A stretch of DNA of 28,908 nt from JAQWQB01 sp047636995 (GTDB taxonomy: Bacteria > Bacteroidota > Bacteroidia > Flavobacteriales_D > Sanyastnellaceae): NCBI GenBank assembly GCA_047636995.1, contig JBLIGQ010000035.1, positions 1 to 28,908 of the forward strand, written 5' to 3'. How positions within the stretch are numbered: position 1 is the stretch's first letter; every line of letters begins with the position of its first letter. The position numbers and the translations under genes were made by a program. The notes beneath the pieces are model-generated. The model had not been told where the DNA came from and ran no database searches. It saw nothing but the letters and a program-made list of their open reading frames with translations. Below are positions 16,986 through 24,604 of the stretch, one piece after another.

Positions 16986-16993
16986 TATATTTG
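16986..16993 (+). promoter_or_regulatory. -7 box (TATATTTG) for accD
   Basis: A perfect TAnnTTTG match 19 bp before the accD ATG. The inverted repeat GCGAC-N6-GTCGC (16965-16980) covers the -33 zone, where no TTG is seen; it could end tamL transcription or be an operator. Confidence 0.5.
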
Positions 16994-17012
16994 AAAGTCC
17001 TAACGCACAAAC

Positions 17013-17861
17013 ATGGGGTGGTTTAAAAGAATAAAAGAAGGAATTACCACGAAGTCTGACGAGAAGAAGGAAATCCCAGAAGGGATGTGGTATAAATGTC
17101 CGGAATGTAAAAACGTAATTACCTCGCAAGAGCATGCTGTTCAAAACTGGGTTTGCCCGAGTTGTGATCACCATGAGCGCATTGGATCTGAAGAGTATTT
17201 CCATGTGTTTTTTGACGACGGTAAATACCGCGAAATAGCAGCGAATCTAACCTCTGGAGATCCATTGGAGTTTTCAGATACTAAGAAATATACGAATAGA
17301 GTAAAGGCTTCCATGGAGAAGACCGAACTCAAAGACGCACTTCGAACTGCATCAGGATTGATGGAAGGACAGAAGGTTGTTATTTCTTGTATGGACTTCA
17401 AATTCATTGGAGGTTCGATGGGTTCTGTGGTAGGTGAGAAAATTGCCAGAGGAATAGAATACGCTGTCAAGAATAACTGTCCGTTCATCTGTATCTCCAA
17501 ATCAGGTGGAGCGCGTATGATGGAAGCAGGTTTTTCTTTGATGCAAATGGCGAAGACCTCTGCAAGGTTGACGCAATTAGCTGATGCCGGACTGCCTTAC
17601 ATTTCAATCTTGACAGATCCAACAACTGGCGGCGTGACTGCCAGTTTTGCCATGCTGGGCGACTTAAACATTGCTGAGCCGAAAGCTTTAATTGGATTCG
17701 CTGGTCCCCGTGTTGTAAAGGAAACCATTGGTAAAGATCTACCAGAAGGATTCCAGCGCAGCGAGTTTGTTTTGGAACACGGATTTTTAGACATGATCGT
17801 GCCGCGAGTTGAGTTGAAATCGAAAGTTGCACTTGCACTTAAAATGATGAAGCAAGACTAG
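17013..17861 (+). CDS. accD: Acetyl-CoA carboxylase carboxyltransferase subunit beta
   Basis: A 282-aa beta subunit of acetyl-CoA carboxylase carboxyltransferase, which moves CO2 from biotin to acetyl-CoA to form malonyl-CoA for fatty acid synthesis. A zinc ribbon sits at the N-terminus (Cys29, Cys32, Cys48, Cys51; CPEC…CPSC). The crotonase-like carboxyltransferase core follows, with KSGGARMMEAGFSLMQMAKTS, TDPTTGGVTASFAMLGD and IGFAGPRVVKETI. The length is normal for the family. accA is not in the window, as is usual when the subunits are unlinked. It probably has its own promoter at 16986. Confidence 0.97.
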   Translation: MGWFKRIKEGITTKSDEKKEIPEGMWYKCPECKNVITSQEHAVQNWVCPSCDHHERIGSEEYFHVFFDDGKYREIAANLTSGDPLEFSDTKKYTNRVKASMEKTELKDALRTASGLMEGQKVVISCMDFKFIGGSMGSVVGEKIARGIEYAVKNNCPFICISKSGGARMMEAGFSLMQMAKTSARLTQLADAGLPYISILTDPTTGGVTASFAMLGDLNIAEPKALIGFAGPRVVKETIGKDLPEGFQRSEFVLEHGFLDMIVPRVELKSKVALALKMMKQD

Positions 17862-17880
17862 TTATTTCGAAAAGAAAACT

Positions 17881-17888
17881 TACATTTG
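17881..17888 (+). promoter_or_regulatory. -7 box (TACATTTG) for rpsO
   Basis: TACATTTGCATT is a perfect match to the Bacteroidota -7 consensus and would give an rpsO leader of about 40-45 nt. AT-rich sequence precedes it but a clear TTG at -33 is missing. Confidence 0.65.
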
Positions 17889-17935
17889 CATTTCCTAATT
17901 AAGGAGTACATAATATTCATCACAAAGATTTTGGC

Positions 17936-18205
17936 ATGTATTTGACAAAAGAAATGAAGGCAGAGTTCTTCAAAACACACAACAAGTCTGAAGCAGACAC
18001 CGGAACACCTGAAGGGCAAGTAGCCATGTTCACGTTCCGTATTGCTCACTTAACTGAGCACTTAAAGAAGAATCGTAAGGATTTTAACACGCAACGTTCT
18101 CTAGTTAAAATGGTAGGGAAGCGTCGTAAACTTCTTGATTTCTTGATCTCGAAGGACATCACGCGTTACCGTGCAATTGTTAAAGAACTTGGTTTGCGTA
18201 AGTAA
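17936..18205 (+). CDS. rpsO: 30S ribosomal protein uS15
   Basis: The 89-aa ribosomal protein S15 binds the three-way junction of 16S rRNA helices 20-22 early in 30S assembly. Conserved parts are TGTPEGQVAMFTFRI (about 22-36), HLKKNRKDFNTQRSLVKMVGKRRKLLDFL and the C-terminus RYRAIVKELGLRK. The length is standard. Followed by an intrinsic terminator and then pnp, a gene pair conserved across most bacteria. Confidence 0.98.
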   Translation: MYLTKEMKAEFFKTHNKSEADTGTPEGQVAMFTFRIAHLTEHLKKNRKDFNTQRSLVKMVGKRRKLLDFLISKDITRYRAIVKELGLRK

Positions 18206-18241
18206 TTGAAAGATATAAAGATAACATAGCTATTTAAAAAA

Positions 18242-18275
18242 GGGGCAATAGGTAATTCGACCATTGCCTCTTTTT
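18242..18275 (+). terminator. Intrinsic terminator after rpsO
   Basis: Stem GGGGCAATaGGT / ACCATTGCCTC with a 6-nt loop and one bulge, followed by TTTTTG. It lies in the rpsO-pnp gap and would limit, though perhaps not abolish, read-through into pnp. Confidence 0.8.
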
Positions 18276-18302
18276 GATTGAATGTAGTACCCTAGAAGAC
18301 GT

Positions 18303-20537
18303 ATGAACTACACATTGCACACAAAGACCATCGACCTCGGTGATGGCAGACCGGTAACCATTGAAACAGGTAAACTGGCGAAACAAGCTCACGGATCCGT
18401 TGTGATTCGCATGGGCGATACCATGATTCTTGCTGCAGCAGTAGCAAATCATGAAGCTAAAGAAGGCGTTGACTTCTTGCCCCTTACGGTAGATTACCGT
18501 GAGAAATATGCTGCGGCTGGTAGATTCCCTGGTGGATTCTTCAAGCGTGAAGCTCGTCCTTCAGATGATGAAGTACTTGTTATGCGTTTGGTTGACCGTG
18601 CCCTTCGTCCTACGTTTCCTGGAGATTTCCATGCAGATACGCAGGTTCAGATTATGGTGTTGTCAGCAGACCTAGAAAACATGCCTGATTGCTTAGCCGG
18701 ATTGGCAGCATCAGCAGCAATCTGTGTCTCTAATATTCCGTTCAACGGACCAATCTCTGAAGTACGTGTTGCACGTATCGAAGGTAAGTTCGTGATCAAT
18801 CCTACTAAATCTGCTTTGGCAGGTGCAGACATGGATATGATGATTGCTGGATCAATGGATAGCATTGTGATGGTAGAAGGTGAAATGCTAGAGGTCAGTG
18901 AAGCTGAAATGTTAGAAGCCATTGAAGTTGCTCACTCTGCAATTAAAGTTCACTGTAAAGTGCAGATGGAACTTGCTGAAATGGTTGGGAAAGCATTTCC
19001 GAAACGTGAGTACAATCACGAAACACATGATGAAGCTTTACGTGAAACTGTAAAGACGGCATTGTATCCTAAATATTATGAAGCGTGTTCAGAAGGTGCA
19101 TCGAAAGAAGCACGTAAAGAAGCGTTTGCTGAAATCAAAGAAGAATATGTAGCTACCTTCTCAGCTGAAGAGTTAGCTGAAAAGAAAGCGTTGATCGGAC
19201 TCTACTCGAAAGAAGCTTTGAAAGAAGCTATTCGCAATGTAGTGCTAGATGAAGGAAAACGTCTTGATGGTCGTAAGACTACTGACATTCGTTCAATCTG
19301 GTCTGAAGTAAATTACCTTCCGGGTACGCATGGTTCTGCCATCTTTACAAGAGGTGAAACGCAATCCTTGACTACCCTTACTCTAGGTACGAAGCTTGAC
19401 CAACAAACCATTGATGGTGCATTGGAGAAAAGAAGCGAACGTTTCTTACTTCACTATAACTTCCCTCCATTCTCTACTGGAGAAGCGAGACCACTTCGTG
19501 GTGTGAGTAGAAGAGAAGTAGGACACGGGAACCTTGCACTTCGTGCCTTGAAGCCGGTGATGCCAGCGCATGAAGATTGTCCTTACACTATCAGACTTGT
19601 ATCTGAAATTCTTGAATCAAATGGTTCGTCTTCAATGGCTTCTGTTTGTGCAGGAACGCTCGCCCTCATGGATGGTGGTGTGCCAATTAAGGCGCCCGTA
19701 TCTGGAATTGCGATGGGATTAATCTCAGATGCTAAAACAGGTAAGTATGCCGTGCTTTCTGATATCCTTGGAGACGAAGATCACTTAGGTGATATGGACT
19801 TCAAAATTACTGGAACAGCTGCAGGAATTACTGCTTGTCAAATGGACATTAAGGTTGCCGGACTTTCTTCTCAAGTATTGAAAGAAGCCTTGGACCAAGC
19901 AAGAGTTGGACGTATTCACATTCTCGATGAGATTAAAAAGACCATGTCTGAGCCTGCCGCTGACTACAAACCACATGCACCTCGTATCGAATCTTTCGAG
20001 ATTCCTACAGACATGATTGGAGCGATTATCGGCCCCGGTGGAAAGATTATCCAAGAGATTCAAGCTGAAACTGAAACAACCATTTCTATCGACGAGCGCG
20101 ATGGTAAGGGAATTGTGGAAGTTTCTGCAAGCAACCTCTCTGCAATTACAGCTGCAGTAACCCGAATTAAAACCATCGTTTTCCCTCCAGTTATTGAAAT
20201 TGGTGAAGAGTACGAAGGAAAAGTGAAGTCAATCATGCCTTATGGCGCATTCGTTGAGATTGTTCCTGGACAAGACGGATTGATTCACGTTTCTGAGTTA
20301 GCTTGGGAACGCGTTGAGAAAGTAGAAGACATCCTAAAAGAAGGTGATCTTGTGAAGTTCAAAGTTGTTGGGCGTGATCCTAAAACCAACAAGATTAAGC
20401 TTTCAAGAAGAATTCTGATTGAAAAACCAGAAGGATATGTTGAAAGACCTGAGCGTCCTGAGCGTCCTGAGCGCAGTGGTGACCGCGGCGGTGACCGCAG
20501 AGGAGGAGATCGTAGAGATCGTCCACGCAGAGACTAA
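18303..20537 (+). CDS. pnp: Polyribonucleotide nucleotidyltransferase (PNPase)
   Basis: A 744-aa phosphorolytic 3'-5' exoribonuclease that also adds tails to RNA. The domains are RNase PH 1 (about 10-140), the alpha-helical linker (about 145-230), RNase PH 2 (about 310-530, with FPPFSTGE and RREVGHGNLALRAL), KH (IGPGGKIIQEI near 575-585) and S1 (EYEGKVKSIMPYGAFVEI, about 637-705). An Arg/Gly/Asp-rich tail includes a threefold PER repeat from three 9-bp copies near 20453. It acts in mRNA decay, probably alongside a helicase such as the RhlE encoded at 11062. The start MNYTLHTKTIDLG matches the family. Confidence 0.98.
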   Translation: MNYTLHTKTIDLGDGRPVTIETGKLAKQAHGSVVIRMGDTMILAAAVANHEAKEGVDFLPLTVDYREKYAAAGRFPGGFFKREARPSDDEVLVMRLVDRALRPTFPGDFHADTQVQIMVLSADLENMPDCLAGLAASAAICVSNIPFNGPISEVRVARIEGKFVINPTKSALAGADMDMMIAGSMDSIVMVEGEMLEVSEAEMLEAIEVAHSAIKVHCKVQMELAEMVGKAFPKREYNHETHDEALRETVKTALYPKYYEACSEGASKEARKEAFAEIKEEYVATFSAEELAEKKALIGLYSKEALKEAIRNVVLDEGKRLDGRKTTDIRSIWSEVNYLPGTHGSAIFTRGETQSLTTLTLGTKLDQQTIDGALEKRSERFLLHYNFPPFSTGEARPLRGVSRREVGHGNLALRALKPVMPAHEDCPYTIRLVSEILESNGSSSMASVCAGTLALMDGGVPIKAPVSGIAMGLISDAKTGKYAVLSDILGDEDHLGDMDFKITGTAAGITACQMDIKVAGLSSQVLKEALDQARVGRIHILDEIKKTMSEPAADYKPHAPRIESFEIPTDMIGAIIGPGGKIIQEIQAETETTISIDERDGKGIVEVSASNLSAITAAVTRIKTIVFPPVIEIGEEYEGKVKSIMPYGAFVEIVPGQDGLIHVSELAWERVEKVEDILKEGDLVKFKVVGRDPKTNKIKLSRRILIEKPEGYVERPERPERPERSGDRGGDRRGGDRRDRPRRD

Positions 20538-20545
20538 ATTTTTTC

Positions 20546-20584
20546 CTTTCCCTAATTGACACTGTGTCAGTTAGGGAAAGTTTC
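20546..20584 (+). terminator. Intrinsic terminator after pnp
   Basis: A 15-bp stem (CTTTCCCTAATTGAC / GTCAGTTAGGGAAAG, one G-T pair) with a 5-nt loop, followed by TTTCT. T-runs on both sides allow function on either strand. Confidence 0.8.
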
Positions 20585-20756
20585 TCATCATTTTTGATGA
20601 TTTAACGTTTGATTCACTCGTTTTTAGCGTTAAAGAGATGTAGAACTTTATTCGTGCAATACGTAATAGAGTTGAGAAGAAGATGTCAGAGGAATCTGAC
20701 AACAGTGAAGCAGGCCCTCGTTTCATGTAGAAGTGAGGTGGACAAAGACAAAGGCA
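20585..20756 (+). promoter_or_regulatory. Structured leader region of rpoD
   Basis: The gap between pnp and rpoD contains three further inverted repeats. These are TCATCA-TTTT-TGATGA (20585-20600), TTTAACG…CGTTAAA (20601-20607 with 20628-20634), and a 7-bp stem TGTCAGA-GGAA-TCTGACA capped by a GNRA-type tetraloop (20684-20701). No perfect TAnnTTTG box is seen. A 15-codon frame from 20683 ends at 20730. The density of hairpins before a sigma gene suggests a regulated leader, but no known riboswitch class is recognised. Confidence 0.4.
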
Positions 20757-21626
20757 ATGAGACAGTTAAAGATAACAAAACAGGTTACCAACAGGGAAAC
20801 GGCCTCTCTTGACAAGTATTTGCAAGAAATTGGAAGAGTTGATTTGATCACTGCTGAAGAGGAAGTGGAATTAGCACGCCGAATCAAGCAGGGAGATCAA
20901 ATCGCGCTTGAGAAATTGACTAAAGCAAACTTGAGATTCGTTGTTTCTGTATCAAAGCAATACCAAAATCAAGGACTTTCACTTCCTGATTTGATCAATG
21001 AAGGAAACCTCGGTTTGATTAAAGCAGCTCAACGTTTTGATGAAACTAGAGGATTTAAGTTTATCTCATACGCAGTTTGGTGGATTCGCCAATCGATTCT
21101 TCAAGCCTTGGCTGAGCAGTCTCGTATTGTTCGTTTGCCGTTGAATAAAATTGGATCGATTAATAAGATTAATAAGGCGTTCGCCCGTCTTGAGCAGGAA
21201 TACGAAAGACCTCCTACTGCAGCTGAGTTAGCTGAAGTACTTGAAATGACACTTGACGAAGTAAAGCAATCTCTCAAGAATGCTGGCCGTCACGTATCAA
21301 TGGATGCTCCCTTGAAAGATGGAGATGACAGTTCAAGTACAATGTACGACGTACTCCAAACTGGAGACACTCCATCACCAGATACTGATTTGATGACGGA
21401 GTCACTTCGTCGTGAAATTGAACGTTCGCTTCGCACCCTTACTACAAGGGAAGCTGATGTAATTCGTTTGTACTTCGGTTTGAATGGTGAGCATCCAATG
21501 ACCTTGGAGGAAATTGGTGAGCGATTTGATCTTACACGTGAACGTGTTCGTCAAATTAAAGAAAAAGCAATTCGAAGACTGAAGCATACATCTCGCAGTA
21601 AGATCTTAAAGTCATACCTGGGATAA
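20757..21626 (+). CDS. rpoD: Primary RNA polymerase sigma factor (sigma-70/RpoD)
   Basis: A 289-aa primary sigma factor of the short Bacteroidota type, which lacks region 1.1. The start at 20757 gives MRQLKITKQVTNRETASLDKY, the usual N-terminus; eight upstream in-frame codons are atypical. Region 1.2 (DKYLQEIGRVDLITAEEE), region 2 (LRFVVSVSKQYQNQGLSLPDL, FKFISYAVWWIRQSI), region 3 (RPPTAAELAEVL) and region 4 with the helix-turn-helix (TLEEIGERFDLTRERVRQIKE) are all present. This protein should read the TAnnTTTG promoters seen elsewhere in the window. Preceded by a structured leader and followed by a strong terminator. Confidence 0.98.
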   Translation: MRQLKITKQVTNRETASLDKYLQEIGRVDLITAEEEVELARRIKQGDQIALEKLTKANLRFVVSVSKQYQNQGLSLPDLINEGNLGLIKAAQRFDETRGFKFISYAVWWIRQSILQALAEQSRIVRLPLNKIGSINKINKAFARLEQEYERPPTAAELAEVLEMTLDEVKQSLKNAGRHVSMDAPLKDGDDSSSTMYDVLQTGDTPSPDTDLMTESLRREIERSLRTLTTREADVIRLYFGLNGEHPMTLEEIGERFDLTRERVRQIKEKAIRRLKHTSRSKILKSYLG

Positions 21627-21644
21627 GCGCTTCAACAACATTAT

Positions 21645-21679
21645 AAAAAAGGCCTTGCAATTTGCAAGGCCTTTTTTTT
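21645..21679 (+). terminator. Intrinsic terminator after rpoD
   Basis: AAAAAA-GGCCTTGC-AATTT-GCAAGGCC-TTTTTTTT: an 8-bp GC-rich perfect stem with an A-tract and a T-tract, so it can act in both directions. Confidence 0.92.
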
Positions 21680-21694
21680 GTCCAAATAGATTTG
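21661..21694 (+). promoter_or_regulatory. Candidate promoter for the intergenic RNA
   Basis: TTTG (21661-21664) and TAGATTTG (21687-21694) are separated by 22 bp, inside the 17-23 bp range reported for Bacteroidota promoters. This is the only box in the window with both elements recognised. It starts within the rpoD terminator and points into the gap before cphA. Confidence 0.5.
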
Positions 21695-21700
21695 CCGCAA

Positions 21701-21838
21701 AATGGCACTGTTCTCTAGTCTTTGAGTAGTCTCATAAACTCATCCAAATAAACAGTGCAGACAGGATTTTCTGTCAACTAATTTTTAAACGAGCTAAGGC
21801 ACTAAAAAAGGCAGACTTAGAAGTCTGCCTTTTTTTTA
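21701..21838 (+). ncRNA. Candidate structured small RNA between rpoD and cphA
   Basis: About 138 nt bounded by the promoter at 21661-21694 and a strong terminator. Nested pairing is visible. A perfect 8-bp closing stem GCACTGTT (21705-21712) / AACAGTGC (21751-21758) encloses an internal loop and an apical stem TGAGT (21723-21727) / ACTCA (21738-21742). Next come a small hairpin GACAG-GATTTT-CTGTC (21760-21775), an unpaired AT-rich linker and the terminator stem. There is no credible open reading frame. The closing stem, internal bubble and apical stem recall 6S-like RNAs, but the class is not assigned. It could instead be an untranslated spacer. Confidence 0.45.
21804..21838. terminator. Bidirectional terminator at the cphA 3' end
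   Basis: AAAAAA-GGCAGACTT-AG-AAGTCTGCC-TTTTTTTT forms a near-perfect stem with T-runs on either strand. It ends cphA (-) 2-3 bp after its stop codon and would end the candidate RNA on the plus strand. Confidence 0.9.
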
Positions 21839-21840
21839 AA

Positions 21841-24498
21841 TTAGGATTGCAATTTAGGAATAGCACTCTTAGATAAATTATAGAGTTCGTTTGCTTCGTC
21901 TTCTTTGTATTTCGTCACTTGCGCTAAAGCGTCAGGAATAACATCGCTACAAATAACAATCATGCTTCCTGGCTTGGCGTTTGAAATGGCGAAGTCAATG
22001 GCTTCACTTTCTTTCGGAATGATGGTGATTTTCTTGTTCGGGTCTACTTTCTTGATTCCATCGGAAAGCATATCGATTAATTGCGTTTCACTTTTCCCAC
22101 GAAGGTGTTTGTCTTGACGAATAATGATTTCATCAAACATTTCAGCAGCAACCTGGCCAATCTCATTATTATCTTCCGTTCTGCGATCACCAATACCTGC
22201 AATGATTCCCACTTTAGGAGTTCCTTCCATGCGTTGGATGAGGTTGTGCAAAGCACGAAGCCCTGAAGCATTGTGCGCATAATCAAGCAATACATTGAAA
22301 TTCTGGAATTCAAACATGTTCAATCTTCCAGGTGTTTGTGAAGGAGAAGGGATGAATGATTCCAATGCTACCTTAATGTCTTCCAACTTCACACCTCGCA
22401 CATAAGCCGCGAGTGTTGCAGGTAAAACATTTTGAATCATGAATGCCGCTTTCCCTCCAAAAGTCAAAGGAACATTGAGTGCTTTTGTCACACGCATCTT
22501 CCATTCGCCTTTGCAAATGGTAATAAATCCATTTTCATAAATGGCAGATAGTCCTCCTACTCTTGCAATGGCTTTAATTCGAGGATTGTTTTCGTCCATA
22601 GAAAAAAGCGCCACATTAGATTGGACTGATTTTCGCATGTTGTAGACCAAGTCGTCATCTGCATTCAAAATGGAATAACCACCTGCTCTTACAGTTTCAG
22701 GAACAACTGATTTTACACGTGCAAGTTGCTCTATGGTGTGAATTCCTTTCAAGCCGAGGTGGTCAGGTGCCACATTAGTGACAATTGCTACATCGCAGCT
22801 TTTGAAGCCTAGTCCGGCGCGAAGCAATCCGCCTCTTGCTGATTCGAGTACAGCAAAATCTATGGTGGGATCTTTCAGCACGAATTCAGCACTAGCAGGA
22901 CCTGTGCAATCACCTTGCATCAGTAAGCGGTTTTGGATGTAAACACCATCAGTAGTTGTATATCCAACTTTAAATCCTTTCATGCGCATGATGTGCGCCA
23001 ATAAACGAGTGGTAGTAGTCTTCCCGTTCGTTCCAGTGATTGCAACAATCGGGATGCGTGACTCAGTTCCTGGAGGAAATAACATGTCCACCACATGTCC
23101 GGCTACGTTTCTAGGTAAACCCTCAGAAGGAGCGAGGTGCATTCTAAATCCAGGACCAGCATTCACCTCCAAAATAGCGCCTCCTGTTTCATGCAACGGA
23201 GTGCTAATATCAGTAGACATAATGTCAATACCGCAAATATCAAGGCCCACAATTTTAGCAATGCGCTCAGCCATAAATACATTGTGTGGATGCACGATGT
23301 CTGTTACATCAGTAGATGTTCCTCCTGTGCTTAAGTTCGCCGTATCCTTTAAAGCGAGCCATTCACCTGATGGTAAAACAGTGTCCAGAGTGAGATCGTG
23401 TTTCGCCAAAATGCCATTTGTCATCGCATCTATGGAGATTTGAGTCAGTACTTTCTCATGTCCGTATCCTCTGCGTGGATCAGCATTCACAACATCAATC
23501 AGTGCTTGAATGGTTGATGTTCCGTCTCCAGTAACACCTGCCGGGGTGCGTTTAGCGGCAGCTACTAATTTGTAATCGATAACGAGTAATCTATAATCTT
23601 CGCCAACAATGTAACGTTCAGCAATAACAGATCGAGAAACTTCTTTCGCAGCGGCAAAAGCCACCAATGTATCTTCCCAATTGTTCAAGTTGGCTGTAAT
23701 GCCTCTTCCGTGGTTTCCGTTAATAGGTTTAATTACAAGTGGATAACCGATGCGATCAACCGCGTCTTTTAATCCTGCCTCACTGCGCACGATGTCACCC
23801 TTTGGAACGGGAACTTCAGCTTGCTCAAGTAAGTGTTTTGTATCTTCTTTATCGCAAGCTATCTCAACTGCGATACTCGATGTTTCGCTTGTGACAGTTG
23901 CTTGAATTCTTTTTTGATTTTTCCCGTAACCAAGTTGACATAAAGAATAACGATTAAGGCGAAGCCAGGGAATGTTTCGTGATTCAGCTTCTTCAATAAT
24001 GCTGCCAGTTGAGGGGCCTAGCCGCTCGCCTTCACGAAGCTCGCGCATTTCCTGAATGTCTGCATCTAAATCATAATGCGAGCCTTCAATAAGCGCTTCT
24101 GCAATTCTAACTGCTGATTTTGCCGCAAAACGACCTACTTTTTCTTCCATGTATGCAAAGACAACGCTGTAAACGCCTTCTTCACCATAGCCTCTTGTTC
24201 TTCCAAAACCCACATCCATTCCGGCAAGCGTCTGAGTCTCTAAGGCAATGTGCTCTATCACATGTCCCATCCAAGTTCCTTCGTCAACACGTCTGAAAAA
24301 GCCTCCGGCCGTTTCTTCCGAACAGCGATGTTCATACATGGTGGGAAACATTTCCTCCAGTCGTTCGCGAAATCCTGGGATTTTATTGGTTGGTTTCTCC
24401 TCCAGATCTTCTAGGTCGAGTACCATTACAATTAATTTATGCCTACGAATTGACCAGTAGTTGGGTCCACGCATTGCATTTATCTCACGAATAATCAT
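21841..24498 (-). CDS. cphA: Cyanophycin synthetase
   Basis: An 885-aa CphA1-type enzyme that makes cyanophycin, a poly-Asp backbone with Arg on each beta-carboxyl group, using ATP for each addition. The N domain (1-160) includes GHVIEHIALE with H79, E82 and H83 (HxxEH), a zinc-site pattern that in studied CphA1 enzymes supports trimming of polymer into primers. The ATP-grasp domain (about 210-480) has VIKPINGNHGRG and AGPGFRMHL. The Mur-ligase domain starts with the P-loop ITGTNGKTTTT (about 487) and includes the C-terminal LDYAHNASGL and IRQDKHLRGK motifs. The length is normal. The product is a nitrogen/carbon store kept as cytoplasmic granules. Divergent from cphB; terminator at 21804. Confidence 0.97.
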   Translation of the reverse strand: MIIREINAMRGPNYWSIRRHKLIVMVLDLEDLEEKPTNKIPGFRERLEEMFPTMYEHRCSEETAGGFFRRVDEGTWMGHVIEHIALETQTLAGMDVGFGRTRGYGEEGVYSVVFAYMEEKVGRFAAKSAVRIAEALIEGSHYDLDADIQEMRELREGERLGPSTGSIIEEAESRNIPWLRLNRYSLCQLGYGKNQKRIQATVTSETSSIAVEIACDKEDTKHLLEQAEVPVPKGDIVRSEAGLKDAVDRIGYPLVIKPINGNHGRGITANLNNWEDTLVAFAAAKEVSRSVIAERYIVGEDYRLLVIDYKLVAAAKRTPAGVTGDGTSTIQALIDVVNADPRRGYGHEKVLTQISIDAMTNGILAKHDLTLDTVLPSGEWLALKDTANLSTGGTSTDVTDIVHPHNVFMAERIAKIVGLDICGIDIMSTDISTPLHETGGAILEVNAGPGFRMHLAPSEGLPRNVAGHVVDMLFPPGTESRIPIVAITGTNGKTTTTRLLAHIMRMKGFKVGYTTTDGVYIQNRLLMQGDCTGPASAEFVLKDPTIDFAVLESARGGLLRAGLGFKSCDVAIVTNVAPDHLGLKGIHTIEQLARVKSVVPETVRAGGYSILNADDDLVYNMRKSVQSNVALFSMDENNPRIKAIARVGGLSAIYENGFITICKGEWKMRVTKALNVPLTFGGKAAFMIQNVLPATLAAYVRGVKLEDIKVALESFIPSPSQTPGRLNMFEFQNFNVLLDYAHNASGLRALHNLIQRMEGTPKVGIIAGIGDRRTEDNNEIGQVAAEMFDEIIIRQDKHLRGKSETQLIDMLSDGIKKVDPNKKITIIPKESEAIDFAISNAKPGSMIVICSDVIPDALAQVTKYKEDEANELYNLSKSAIPKLQS

Positions 24499-24604
24499 TA
24501 GTATCTAGTTTTTGGTAGCGTTCATAAGTTTTTAAACACGGTGACTTGAAAGTAGGCAATTTTTGGGTGGAAGTAATATTTTTACAATGAAATCGAATCT
24601 GAAT

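Noticed and set aside
20683..20730. 15-codon leader peptide before rpoD (MSEESDNSEAG…).
   Set aside because: It contains no run of regulatory codons and its start overlaps the GGAA hairpin; chance is more likely.
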